Positions 8,455 through 16,712 of a DNA stretch of 64,000 bases are shown in pieces. Location of the stretch: assembly GCF_007713705.1 (NCBI RefSeq), contig NZ_VMSJ01000003.1, forward strand, positions 124,001-188,000. The letters are read 5' to 3'. The stretch comes from Salinicoccus cyprini (GTDB taxonomy: Bacteria > Bacillota > Bacilli > Staphylococcales > Salinicoccaceae). Positions within the stretch are counted from its first letter, which is position 1. Every line of letters begins with the position of its first letter. A program made the translations under genes and the position numbers. The notes beneath the pieces are model-generated. The model did not search any database. It was given only the letters and a program-made list of their open reading frames with translations, and was not told where the DNA came from.

Positions 8455-8997
8455 TCACTCTTCTCTAATATTCTCATTAGTCACGAAAGAATTGTCCTTC
8501 ATATCCAAAGCCATCTTATTTTCATCATAATATTTCTTGCCATCGAACATGGCTTTTGGTTCTGTCCCATATATCTCGAACCCGAATGATTCGTAGAATG
8601 CCGTGGCTCTCGTATTTTCCGTCACGACTGCAAGATTTATCATCTCTATTCCTTTCAATTCTCTTACCCTGTCCAATAAGTGGCGCACTACCTCTTTTGC
8701 GATTCCTGTTCCCCTATAGCTGCTTTTGCAGTACATCGCCACCAGCGACCCTTTATGCTTCGACTTCGGCTCTTGTGATCTGGTGAAGGAAGCAGTGCAT
8801 ACAAGCCGCATCTCATCAAAACCGCCTACAGTCAACTGGTTCTCTGAAGGCGCAATACGTTGTTCGAAATCCTCCAGTGAAAAGCCCACTTCTCGCTCAT
8901 ATGTGGAACCGAAGGCACTTGGATCCGTCTTCAGTCCTTCGAGCCTCAGCAACTGGTACTGTCCGGCGTCCTCTGTATCCAGCATTCTTATATTCAT
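8455..8997 (-). CDS. GNAT acetyltransferase
   Basis: A 180-residue N-acetyltransferase. The acetyl-CoA loop is Y-R-G-T-G-I-A-K-E-V, preceded by the strand SLVAMYCK, with the family's C-terminal TENTRATAFYESFGFEIYG block. The ATG follows GGGGGAATCATC; a 24-codon upstream extension lacks a ribosome site. The window holds two more copies of the same gene: a version without its N-terminus at 20154-20579 and a badly decayed one near 21795-21960. Substrate unknown. Confidence 0.85.
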   Translation of the reverse strand: MNIRMLDTEDAGQYQLLRLEGLKTDPSAFGSTYEREVGFSLEDFEQRIAPSENQLTVGGFDEMRLVCTASFTRSQEPKSKHKGSLVAMYCKSSYRGTGIAKEVVRHLLDRVRELKGIEMINLAVVTENTRATAFYESFGFEIYGTEPKAMFDGKKYYDENKMALDMKDNSFVTNENIREE

Positions 8998-9243
8998 GAT
9001 GATTCCCCCGCTTCTTTTCTTCGTAATGACTACGATGAATAACCATTCTTTCAAATTAGTTTCAATCATACCATATGAACATGGATAAAACTTAGGGCCG
9101 GAACATTACTGTTTCCAGAAGTATTTTTCTCAAATTCCCAAGTGATTAAAGAAGTCTCCACGGAGATTATAGTAACCTCAAAAAGTAGATTTAAGGTCCA
9201 ACTTCTGGGGTCGCCCAGATTTCTCCATGGAAACATGAGATTA

Positions 9244-10701
9244 TTATTTCATCCTTTTGAATTGCCGTTCTTCAATAAGATATATGGCATCTGCTATCCT
9301 ATCGATGAAATACCTGTCGTGTGAAGTCACGATAACTGTACCTTGATACATGACTATGAACTTTTCCAATGCTTCGATTGTATTCAGATCAATAAAGTTT
9401 GTCGGTTCATCCAATATGATGACATTGGATGGTTTTACAAACATCAAAGCCAGGGAGATTCTGGTCGCTTCTCCGCCACTCAGATCATGGATGGGTTTTG
9501 TCACCTCATCCTGAGTGAATCCGAGGTTCTGAAGGATGCTTCTCACGAAAGGCTCTCTGAAATCCGTTCGCTTCATCAGATAATTTATAACAGGTTCATC
9601 TGTGAATAGTTTATAATCCATCTGCCTGTAACTTTCCATTATGACTTTCGGTGAAAATTCCATTCCATCCGCACGGCTCATTATGTCATGCAACAGGCTC
9701 GATTTGCCCGATCCGTTATTACCGGTAATGGCAATCACATGACCTAATGGAAACTGGAAACTCACCTTATCAAGCAGTACTTTATCTCCCCGCTGCACTG
9801 TAATATCCTGCGCCATGATTGGAAACTTATTATGCAGTTCCATCGTTCTGGACATTGGGAATACCAGCGGAGCTCTATCCCCCATCCGTTCTACTTCATC
9901 CAGCTGATCGATTCTTGTTTCAATGGATTTGGCAGTCTTGAATGCCTGCTTTTGAACCGTATCCTTTTGCTTGCTGGAACTTAAGCGGTCGGGCTTTATA
10001 TCTTTATTTTTGCTTTTATCCCCTCGGCTCATCTTACCCGCTTTTTCCATTTGTTTCTGAACGGCATTTTCTAGACGTTTCTTCTCATTGACGTAACTTT
10101 GATACTGTCTTTCATGCTCCAGTTTCTCCTGCTCTTTCTGGGCCTCATAGTCCTCATAATTTCCAATATATTCCCTAACTGTGCCATCAGATACTTCCCA
10201 GATCTTTTCAGCGATGCTGTTAATGAAATGACGGTCATGACTGACGAATATTAAAGTACCATAGTAGTACTTCAGTTCATCGATCAGAAGATTGACACTC
10301 TCCTGATCCAGATGTGTAGTCGGTTCATCAAGCAGCAGACCAAGTTTGTATTCCGACATTGCACGTGCCAGACGGAACTTCGTTTCTTCTCCCCCACTCA
10401 AGCTTGTATTATCAGGTACGTTCAGACGGCTGAGCAGCTCGAAGTTGAACTCACCATCCACCTGATCGTCCAACTCATCAATCTGGGCGAAGTAGTTGAA
10501 ATCCGTCTCTGTTTGAATACTGCCTCTGAAATCCACGAAATCTCCTGCAATGATTTTGAGCAGGGTGGACTTGCCCGTCCCGTTCGTCCCAATGATCGCA
10601 ATTTTGTCATTCATATATGCTGACAGTGCTTCAATGTTCAATAGATCCTTATTGCCAAAAGTTACATCAACATTCTTTAAAAGCAATGATAATTCATTCA
10701 T
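9244..10701 (-). CDS. ABC-F ribosome-protection ATPase, Msr(A)-like
   Basis: A 485-residue protein with two ABC ATPase domains and no membrane segment. Domain 1 has GTNGTGKST, a SLSGGEETK signature and LLLDEPTTHLD; domain 2 has GNNGSGKSS, DLSGGEATR and ILDEPTNFID. They are joined by a long charged linker (about residues 185-265) of the kind that reaches the peptidyl-transferase centre. Length and linker composition (DKSKNKDIKPDRLSSSKQKD) resemble Msr(A), which protects ribosomes from macrolides and streptogramin B. The ATG 11 bases after AAGGAG is used. A 200-base leader with a short reading frame and a terminator precedes it, pointing to drug-induced attenuation. Antibiotic specificity is inferred, not shown. 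Confidence 0.85.
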   Translation of the reverse strand: MNELSLLLKNVDVTFGNKDLLNIEALSAYMNDKIAIIGTNGTGKSTLLKIIAGDFVDFRGSIQTETDFNYFAQIDELDDQVDGEFNFELLSRLNVPDNTSLSGGEETKFRLARAMSEYKLGLLLDEPTTHLDQESVNLLIDELKYYYGTLIFVSHDRHFINSIAEKIWEVSDGTVREYIGNYEDYEAQKEQEKLEHERQYQSYVNEKKRLENAVQKQMEKAGKMSRGDKSKNKDIKPDRLSSSKQKDTVQKQAFKTAKSIETRIDQLDEVERMGDRAPLVFPMSRTMELHNKFPIMAQDITVQRGDKVLLDKVSFQFPLGHVIAITGNNGSGKSSLLHDIMSRADGMEFSPKVIMESYRQMDYKLFTDEPVINYLMKRTDFREPFVRSILQNLGFTQDEVTKPIHDLSGGEATRISLALMFVKPSNVIILDEPTNFIDLNTIEALEKFIVMYQGTVIVTSHDRYFIDRIADAIYLIEERQFKRMK

Positions 10702-10747
10702 TATAATTTGCACTCCTTATGAGCCTGCAAACTATATTTTTAGACAC

Positions 10748-10774
10748 AAAAAAGAGACAGCCTTATGCTATCTC
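10748..10774 (-). terminator. Attenuator terminator in the Msr-like leader
   Basis: On the minus strand GAGATAGC and GCTGTCTC pair across ATAAG and are followed by six T residues, 47 bases before the ABC-F start codon. The 5' arm (ATAGCAT, 10765-10771) can instead pair with ATGCTAT at 10834-10840, giving an antiterminator. Confidence 0.75.
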
Positions 10775-10862
10775 CAGTGCCGGTTATAGGATCATCCTAA
10801 AAATGGACATACTTATCCCCTGAGAATATAGTTATAGCATGACTTTTGAATATTGTATTTAG

Positions 10863-10904
10863 TTAGCTATTCAAAAAAGTCTTCCAAATTCTAGGGATAC
10901 CCAT
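10863..10904 (-). CDS. Leader peptide MGIPRIWKTFLNS upstream of the ABC-F gene
   Basis: A 13-codon reading frame preceded by GAGGAGG at ideal spacing, about 160 bases upstream of the Msr-like gene. Its last six codons lie in GACTTTTTTGAATA (10868-10881), which can pair with TATTCAAAAGTC (10841-10852). A ribosome held on this peptide by a drug would disrupt that hairpin and could free the antiterminator strand. Leader peptides in this position are known for msr, erm and other ABC-F genes. A TATGAT -10 element lies at 10941-10946. Confidence 0.75.
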   Translation of the reverse strand: MGIPRIWKTFLNS

Positions 10905-11198
10905 TCTCAAGACCTCCTCACGTTTATTTGTTGTAATTCTATCATATTAAAAGCAGAAGATAAAGAAGCGATCTTCTGTGAACAGACAGTGTAATTGATA
11001 ATCACTTAACTTTTATTTCTTACATGACCATCTTTCCTATTCATTCAGTTATCATCATTTGCTCTTTCAGTAAGCATGATTTATATGAGGGGATATAACA
11101 AAGTCCAGTCACCTGTTAGTTTTGTTATTATGCCACACTATGATTATTTTCGATTTGGAGAGGTAGAAGGTTAATAAGCATCATAAAGGAGGATGAAA
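10905..11198. other. Intergenic region between divergent ABC-F leader and cupin gene
   Basis: Contains the -10 of the ABC-F leader and an inverted repeat CAGAAGAT/ATCTTCTG (10954-10961 and 10971-10978) just upstream of it. The rest, up to the cupin ribosome site, is AT-rich and shows no reading frame or structure I can support. Confidence 0.5.
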
Positions 11199-11708
11199 AT
11201 GAAACGTATTGAAGATATTGAGATCATTCCATTGAAAATGGAAGATGACGGCAGCATACCGAATAATCCGGAACTGCCGCTTCTGCTTTATAAGAATGTG
11301 TTTGAGGAAAGCGATGATATCCCAAATATCCTGAATGCGAACGACTGGTCCGGAGATTGGCTCGGTTCCGTCCATCCTTTCCACCACTACCACAGCAACA
11401 CCCATGAAGTGCTCGCAGTGAAAGCAGGCAGTGCCACGCTGCTGCTCGGTGGTGAACAGGGGGAAGCGGTCGAAGCAGAGAAAGGGGATGTCATCATCCT
11501 CCCTGCCGGCTATGGGCATAAAAGAATTGAGGCAAGCGACGATTATGCAAACTACGGCGCCTATCCGGGAGGTGTCGATTTTGATATGAACTATGGTAAA
11601 GCGGAAGAAAGACCTGAAAAGATTGAAAACATCAGACAGGTGCCCCTGCCCCAGTACGATCCGGTATTCGGTGAAAATGGACCGCTCTTCGACCATTGGA
11701 AAGGCTGA
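11199..11708 (+). CDS. Cupin-domain protein, YjlB-like
   Basis: A 169-residue single-domain cupin. The first metal motif is HYHSNTHEVLAVKAG and the second is GDVIILPAGYGHKRI, giving the histidines and glutamate of a mononuclear metal site. The conserved NDWSGDWLGSVHPFHHYH region and the ending YDPVFGENGPLFDHW match the YjlB family, whose function is unknown. The ATG six bases after AAGGAGG is used. It precedes a flavin disulfide reductase by about 100 bases on the same strand and may be co-expressed with it. Confidence 0.8.
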   Translation: MKRIEDIEIIPLKMEDDGSIPNNPELPLLLYKNVFEESDDIPNILNANDWSGDWLGSVHPFHHYHSNTHEVLAVKAGSATLLLGGEQGEAVEAEKGDVIILPAGYGHKRIEASDDYANYGAYPGGVDFDMNYGKAEERPEKIENIRQVPLPQYDPVFGENGPLFDHWKG

Positions 11709-11812
11709 TTCCATGAAAAATAACCGTACATCGATCGCGTGCGTGTTTAACTCTTTGAATATAAGAGAAGATATGGAAGAAGGTATTTAAATCAAGGAGG
11801 AGCTGTCTAAAA

Positions 11813-13162
11813 ATGAAACATGATTTTGATCTGATTGTCGTCGGTACAGGTTCTGCTGCGACGACTGCTGCGATGAAGTGCAGGGATGCAGGATGGGAAG
11901 TGGCCATGATAGATTCACGTCCTTACGGCGGCACTTGTCCACTGAGAGGCTGCGACCCTAAAAAAGTACTTGTAGGGGCAGCAGAAATGATTGATGATGC
12001 AGAAAGAATGAACGGCAAAGGCATCACTTCCGGCACATCCATCAACTGGTCCGAGCTGATGGATTTCAAACGCACCTTTACAGAACCAGTACCTGAAGGA
12101 ACAAACAAGAAGCTGCATGAGGCAGGGATCCATACGTTTCATGGACGGGCTTCCTTCGTGGATGAAGAAACGATTCAAGTTGAGGATGATCAGCTGACAG
12201 GAAAGCACATTCTGATTGCGACTGGCGCAAAGCCGGTCGAGCTGCCCATTGAAGGAACCGAGCATCTGACATATAGTGACGAATTTCTGGAACTGGATGA
12301 GCTGCCCTCAAAACTGATCTTTGTAGGGGGCGGGTATATCTCGTTCGAGTTTGCGCATATCGCAGCCCGTGCGGGTGCCGAAGTGCACATCATCCAACGC
12401 GGTGAACGGCCACTGAAAAACTTTGAACCGGAGCTGGTCGACCTGCTGGTGAAAAGTTCTGAAGAGAACGGCATTCAGGTCCACTTGAATACAGAAGTGA
12501 AATCCATCCGGAAGTCAGATGCTTCCTTTACGGTCGAAGGCGAGAAAAATGGAGAACCCTTTGAACTGGAAGGTGACTGCGTCGTCCATGGCGCAGGGCG
12601 TGTTCCTGAAATTGATGATCTGGATCTTGAAAAAGGAAACGTGGACAGCGAGAAGGATGGGGTCTCCGTGAACGAATATCTGCAAAGCGTCAGCAACCCA
12701 CGTGTATATGCAGCAGGAGACGCAGCAGCAACAAAAGGGCTGCCGCTGACCCCGATTGCCTCGATGGAGTCCCAGGTCGTGGCTGCCAATCTACTGGATG
12801 GAAATAAGCAGAAACCAGACTATGAAGTGATGCCGAGTAACGTATTTACACTGCCAAAACTATCTGCTGTCGGACTTTCGGAAGAAGCGGCCAGAGAACA
12901 AGGATACACCATCAGAGTCAATAAAATCGATACTTCGGAATGGTATACGTACAAGCGGACAAATGAAAAACACGCAATGGTTAAAATCATCATTGATGAA
13001 GATACCGACCAGGTGCTCGGCGCCCACCTGCTCAGTCGAGAAGCAGATGAACTGATCAACCACTTCGCTACTGCGATCCACTTCAAATTAAAGACAGCGG
13101 ATCTTAAACAGGTGACCTATGCGTACCCCACTGCCGCTTCTGATATTGGATCCATGCTCTAA
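11813..13162 (+). CDS. FAD/NAD(P)-dependent disulfide oxidoreductase, second paralogue
   Basis: A 449-residue flavin disulfide reductase with an FAD site (VGTGSAATTAAMKC), C-x4-C redox pair in GTCPLRGCDPKK, a second nucleotide site (LIFVGGGYISFEFAHIAARAGAEV), GAGRVPE and a dimerisation domain. Like the enzyme at 3232-4578 it lacks the HPTxxE ending; the tail is TYAYPTAASDIGSML. Two such shortened-tail reductases in one window suggest an established subfamily that may act on low-molecular-weight disulfides or another acceptor. GGAGGAG precedes the start. A strong terminator separates it from the convergent ABC-F gene. Confidence 0.85.
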   Translation: MKHDFDLIVVGTGSAATTAAMKCRDAGWEVAMIDSRPYGGTCPLRGCDPKKVLVGAAEMIDDAERMNGKGITSGTSINWSELMDFKRTFTEPVPEGTNKKLHEAGIHTFHGRASFVDEETIQVEDDQLTGKHILIATGAKPVELPIEGTEHLTYSDEFLELDELPSKLIFVGGGYISFEFAHIAARAGAEVHIIQRGERPLKNFEPELVDLLVKSSEENGIQVHLNTEVKSIRKSDASFTVEGEKNGEPFELEGDCVVHGAGRVPEIDDLDLEKGNVDSEKDGVSVNEYLQSVSNPRVYAAGDAAATKGLPLTPIASMESQVVAANLLDGNKQKPDYEVMPSNVFTLPKLSAVGLSEEAAREQGYTIRVNKIDTSEWYTYKRTNEKHAMVKIIIDEDTDQVLGAHLLSREADELINHFATAIHFKLKTADLKQVTYAYPTAASDIGSML

Positions 13163-13207
13163 AAAGAAAATTGAACCCGTCCACTATAACAAAAACGACA
13201 AACGATG

Positions 13208-13247
13208 AAGCTCCCCCGACCTGCTTTCTGCAGATTGGGGGAGCTTT
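13208..13247 (+). terminator. Bidirectional terminator
   Basis: AAGCTCCCCC pairs with GGGGGAGCTT, between the convergent reductase and ABC-F genes. Confidence 0.8.
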
Positions 13248-13258
13248 GTCTTCCAATT

Positions 13259-14740
13259 CTATTTCCGCTCACTCACCAGCCGTTTCTTCTCGGCAAGCAG
13301 CTTCTCGAACTCCGTATCCAGCGCCTCTGTCGAACCGTCCGCCATATCACCGAGCACTTGTGAGATCTTATTTTCAACTACCATCAGTGCTTCGTCCGTC
13401 TCGTCTCTGGAACGCACCGTGACGTTCTCTTTCAATGTCCGGTCTTTGATGACATATTCCTTGTCCGAGACATTCTCCTTGAAGCGCCTGTCGTGGCTGA
13501 TGGTGAGGACCGTGTTCGGATAGTTCACAATCATGGATTCCAGTGCTTCGACCGAGTGGATATCGAGATAGTTGGTCGGTTCGTCCAGAATCAGAATATC
13601 CGCATCCATGACCAGGATCTTCACCAGCTGGACTTTGATGCGCTCGCCCCCACTGATCAGCTTGACCGGCTTATGGACATCGTCCCGTCTGATATTGAGC
13701 CGCCCCAGCATGATCCGGACGGTCGTTTCATCGTAGATGGCCGTATCCATCACATTCTCGAGTATCGTCCGATCCGCGTCCAGCCCTTCCAGGTTCTGAT
13801 GGAAGTAGCCGATGTTGAGCTGGCCATCATACTTGGCGACAATACGATTGATGAGTGTCGTCTTGCCACTGCCATTCGGACCGCTGATGGCAATCTTCTC
13901 TCCATTGCGGATATACAGACCGGGATTTTGTATGAGCAGCTTTTCACCTATAGACACATCAGCGTCGAAGCGGATGATCATCTTGTTGCCGTATTTATTC
14001 TCAGTATCACTATGGAAGATGATTTCCTTCTTCTCCACCGGCTTCTCCTTCTCTTCGAGATGATCGAGACGGGACGCCATCGCTTTTGATGTACTGTGCA
14101 GCTTCTTCTGCAGCCTGTTGAAGTACGGACTCGAGCCACTGTCCCCATGATCCACACCTTCCGCAACATTCGACCGTGCCGCCTGGTCATTCTTGCGTCT
14201 GATCTTATCTTCAATGGCTTTCTTCTCATTCACATACTGGCGGTACTCTTCCTGCTGCCGCCTGAGCTTCTCCTCCTGGATCTGCTTGAACTTCGTATAG
14301 TTGCCGGGATACTTGAACAGCACCTTCTGCTCGATCGACCAGATTTCACGCGCCATCTGATCGAGGAAATGCCGGTCATGCGAAATGACCACAACGATGC
14401 CGTCATACCGCTTCAGCTTACCTGTCAGCCATCTGATGTTGTTCTCATCCAGATGCGTCGTCGGTTCGTCGAGCAGCAGGATCTGGCTGTACTCTTTCAA
14501 CCCATCCAGCAAATACTGCTTCGTCGTTTCTCCCCCACTCTTCGTCCCTTCTGCCTCCTTGATCTGTGGGATGTATGTGACGTTATCGTGTGTCTCTACA
14601 ATGTGCCGGCACAGCGTCGTCTTCCCTGTGCCGTTATCTCCAATCAATCCGATGATCGTCGGCTTCACGACCCGCACCTGATCGACATGCAGCAGCTGCT
14701 CCCCTTCCACTTCCAATGTCAGGTCATTGATTTCCAACAT
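13259..14740 (-). CDS. ABC-F ribosome-protection ATPase, VmlR/Vga-like
   Basis: A 493-residue twin ATPase without membrane segments. Domain 1: GDNGTGKTT, KSGGETTK, LLLDEPTTHLD. Domain 2: GPNGSGKTT, LISGGERIK, ILDEPTNYLD. The charged linker spans about residues 175-270, and the C-terminal extension (LDTEFEKLLAEKKRLVSE) resembles the tail of Bacillus VmlR and related Vga-type proteins, which protect against lincosamides, streptogramin A and pleuromutilins. The ATG follows AGAGGTG; longer in-frame starts run through the leader. The 235-base leader has alternative hairpins and a terminator that covers this ribosome site. It is a different subfamily from the Msr-like gene 2.6 kb away. Confidence 0.85.
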   Translation of the reverse strand: MLEINDLTLEVEGEQLLHVDQVRVVKPTIIGLIGDNGTGKTTLCRHIVETHDNVTYIPQIKEAEGTKSGGETTKQYLLDGLKEYSQILLLDEPTTHLDENNIRWLTGKLKRYDGIVVVISHDRHFLDQMAREIWSIEQKVLFKYPGNYTKFKQIQEEKLRRQQEEYRQYVNEKKAIEDKIRRKNDQAARSNVAEGVDHGDSGSSPYFNRLQKKLHSTSKAMASRLDHLEEKEKPVEKKEIIFHSDTENKYGNKMIIRFDADVSIGEKLLIQNPGLYIRNGEKIAISGPNGSGKTTLINRIVAKYDGQLNIGYFHQNLEGLDADRTILENVMDTAIYDETTVRIMLGRLNIRRDDVHKPVKLISGGERIKVQLVKILVMDADILILDEPTNYLDIHSVEALESMIVNYPNTVLTISHDRRFKENVSDKEYVIKDRTLKENVTVRSRDETDEALMVVENKISQVLGDMADGSTEALDTEFEKLLAEKKRLVSERK

Positions 14741-14978
14741 AAAAAAGCACCTCTTTTCCTGTCGGAATAAGGCGCATATATCCAAAAATAGGTACGGCAA
14801 ATACACATACTTGCCCACTTTATCCGATATAACCCTTATTCCAACATAAATTAGCATCACGAAATAAACCATGACGTATTATGTTGTCGTTTAAAATAAG
14901 GATTATATTCTCATCGGCCTAAAGTTCACCCCTTTTACTTGTTGGTGCAATTTTATCATTCTATTCAGTTTTCGGCAA
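14741..14978 (-). promoter_or_regulatory. Three-way attenuator leader of the VmlR-like gene
   Basis: A promoter (-35 TTGCCG 14973-14978, -10 TAAAAT 14950-14955, 17-base spacer) starts a leader with four pairing segments. Segment 1 (14895-14906, ATAATCCTTATT) pairs with segment 2 (14829-14842, containing AATAAGGGTTAT) over 12 pairs. Segment 2 (GGAATAAGG) can instead pair with segment 3 (14764-14775, GCGCCTTATTCC). Segment 3 pairs with segment 4 (14747-14759, GGAAAAGAGGTGC) to make a terminator followed by six T residues. A tiny reading frame, ATG AGA ATA TAA (14903-14914), ends inside segment 1. Ribosome stalling there would favour 2:3 pairing and read-through. Confidence 0.7.
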
Positions 14979-15071
14979 TGACTGTTAAACTTTCAGCCCT
15001 TTTCCAAACTTCTTTAAGACGACGTTAAAATACTTGGTGACTGTAAACACAGTAATCCATCCTAACCCTTT

Positions 15072-15116
15072 ATACCTGTAGGGGTATTTGACTTATTGTG
15101 CCAGCAGATTTATAAT
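15072..15116 (+). promoter_or_regulatory. cstR promoter with CstR-type operator
   Basis: TTGACT (15088-15093) and TATAAT (15111-15116) are 17 bases apart. The operator ATACCTGTAGGGGTAT (15072-15087) abuts the -35 element and matches the two operators in front of cstA. Confidence 0.8.
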
Positions 15117-15149
15117 GAAGACAATAAACCATACAGGAAGGTGAGTTTG

Positions 15150-15434
15150 ATGACCGAACTTGAAATGCAGGCTACTTACGACAAAGCCATTGTCAACAGG
15201 ATCAACCGGTTGCAAGGACAGATCAATGGTGCGCTGAAAATGATTGAAGAAGGTAAAAGCTGCAAAGATGTCGTCACTCAGTTAAGCGCAGCCAAAAGTG
15301 CACTCAATCGGACGATGAATGTTATTGTTAGCGAAAATCTTGTACAATGTGTCAAAGAGACCATGAACAATCCGGACGAAGATACGGATGAATTGGTGAA
15401 AGAAGCAGTTGAACTACTCAATAAGAGCAGATGA
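15150..15434 (+). CDS. cstR: CsoR-family persulfide-sensing repressor CstR
   Basis: A 94-residue all-helical repressor of the CsoR/RcnR (DUF156) family. Cys38 and Cys67 are kept, while the position four before Cys67, a copper-binding His in CsoR, is Asn63. That pattern marks the CstR group, which senses hydrogen sulfide-derived persulfides through the two cysteines rather than copper. The ATG follows GGAAGGTGAGTTTG; the longer upstream frame runs through the promoter. ATACCC-x4-GGGTAT-type operators sit in its own promoter and in front of cstA, as expected for a local repressor. A terminator overlaps its stop codon, so it is transcribed separately from cstA. Confidence 0.9.
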   Translation: MTELEMQATYDKAIVNRINRLQGQINGALKMIEEGKSCKDVVTQLSAAKSALNRTMNVIVSENLVQCVKETMNNPDEDTDELVKEAVELLNKSR

Positions 15435-15451
15435 TGAGATCATCTGTTTTT
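15428..15451 (+). terminator. Terminator after cstR
   Basis: CAGATGAT and ATCATCTG pair across GAG and are followed by TTTTTA; the stem includes the cstR stop codon. Confidence 0.75.
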
Positions 15452-15465
15452 ATTTAAATCAAAAT

Positions 15466-15524
15466 ATACCCCATTGGGTATTTGACAAAGGATGAAGATG
15501 ATGCTAATATACCCCTATAGGTAT
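15466..15524 (+). promoter_or_regulatory. cstA promoter with two CstR-type operators
   Basis: TTGACA (15482-15487), a 17-base spacer and TAATAT (15505-15510) form a near-consensus promoter. Operator ATACCCCATTGGGTAT (15466-15481) ends one base before the -35 element, and ATACCCCTATAGGTAT (15509-15524) overlaps the -10, so bound repressor would bracket the promoter. Confidence 0.85.
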
Positions 15525-15551
15525 TTAAAAATAGGAGGATGATTCACTACT

Positions 15552-16652
15552 ATGAGTAGGACACAAACAAATTATCACATCAGCGAGGCCGACCAACTGG
15601 TCGAAGAAAACGAATATCTGCTGGATGTCAGAGAACCTTTTGAATACGAGATGGGGCACATTGCTGGGGCAGACAATGTATCCGTAAATGAAATTGAAGA
15701 ACGCCTCGAAGAACTTCCAAAAGACAGGAAAATCCATGTATACTGCCAGCGCGGAAAACGCGGTGCAAATGCAGTGGAGATACTGAAACGCAATGGTTTC
15801 GACGCAGTGAACCTTGAAGAAGGCTACTCTGCATACACTGGTAAATACAACAGTGCAGACGAAGCAGCAGACGAAACTGCAGAGGCATCAACTGAGAATG
15901 TTGAAATTGATCCAAACCGGGTAAAAGTCGAAGCAAGCGGGCTCCAATGTCCAGGCCCTCTCCTTAAGGTCAATGAAGTGATGGGAGAACTGGAGCCGGG
16001 ACAGCAGATGGAAATCACGGTCACAGACTTTGGATTCTGCACGGATGTCGAAGCATGGGCACGCAAGACTGGAAATTCCATTCTTAAAAATGAAAAATCA
16101 GAAGATAATGTTGTAGTAGTGATGCAGAAGAATGCACCACAGGCTAAAGCTGATGGCGAAGGCCACCAGATGGTCGAAACGAAAGATGGCGCAACGATGG
16201 TCGTATTCAGTGGAGATATGGATAAGGCACTGGCTTCATTCATCATTGCGACCGGCGCGAAAAGCATGGGCAAAGAGGTCACCATGTTCTTCACGTTCTG
16301 GGGACTGAATGTCATCAAGGATCCAAATGCACCAAAAAAGAATAAATCCGGTCTGGATAAGGCATTCAGCATGATGATGCCGAAATCCGCTGCCAAACTC
16401 CCAATCTCCAACATGAACATGTTCGGTCTGGGATCCAAAATGATCCAATATGTAATGAAAAAGAAAAAAGTCGACGCGCTTACTGAAATGATTGACAAGG
16501 CGGATAAGCTCGGCGTCAAAATGGTCGCCTGCACGATGAGTATGGATATCATGGCCATTGACAAAGATGAACTGCTGCCAAACGTCAATTTCGGCGGCGT
16601 AGGCACCTACCTCGGCGATGCGGAAAACGGCAACCTGAACCTGTTCATATAA
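15552..16652 (+). CDS. cstA: Multidomain persulfide transferase CstA (rhodanese-TusA-DsrE)
   Basis: A 366-residue sulfur carrier enzyme. An N-terminal rhodanese domain has its active Cys65 in YCQRGKRG; a central TusA-like domain has Cys133 in GLQCPGPLLK; the C-terminal half is a DsrE/DsrE2-like domain (VVFSGDMDKALASFIIATGA) with a further Cys in VACTMSMD. In Staphylococcus CstA passes sulfane sulfur between carriers during hydrogen sulfide detoxification. It leads an operon with cstB and a TauE-type exporter, behind a promoter flanked by two CstR-type operators. Confidence 0.92.
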   Translation: MSRTQTNYHISEADQLVEENEYLLDVREPFEYEMGHIAGADNVSVNEIEERLEELPKDRKIHVYCQRGKRGANAVEILKRNGFDAVNLEEGYSAYTGKYNSADEAADETAEASTENVEIDPNRVKVEASGLQCPGPLLKVNEVMGELEPGQQMEITVTDFGFCTDVEAWARKTGNSILKNEKSEDNVVVVMQKNAPQAKADGEGHQMVETKDGATMVVFSGDMDKALASFIIATGAKSMGKEVTMFFTFWGLNVIKDPNAPKKNKSGLDKAFSMMMPKSAAKLPISNMNMFGLGSKMIQYVMKKKKVDALTEMIDKADKLGVKMVACTMSMDIMAIDKDELLPNVNFGGVGTYLGDAENGNLNLFI

Positions 16653-16712
16653 TTGAACAGACTGCCCTGCGCGTCCCCGCCAATCAATTAAAATACCAAG
16701 GAGTGTAGATCA

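Noticed and set aside
9100-9243. Sequence with short hairpins (CTGGG/CCCAG, TCTCC/GGAGA) that looked like an insertion-sequence end
   Set aside because: No transposase fragment, inverted partner or target duplication could be found nearby.
10990-11010. TGATAATCA-like sequence resembling a Fur box
   Set aside because: Only one half fits the 7-1-7 consensus and the neighbouring cupin and ABC-F genes are not iron genes.
13493-14770. Long plus-strand open frames opposite the second ABC-F gene
   Set aside because: They mirror the codon structure of the ABC-F gene, lack ribosome sites and encode no recognisable domain.
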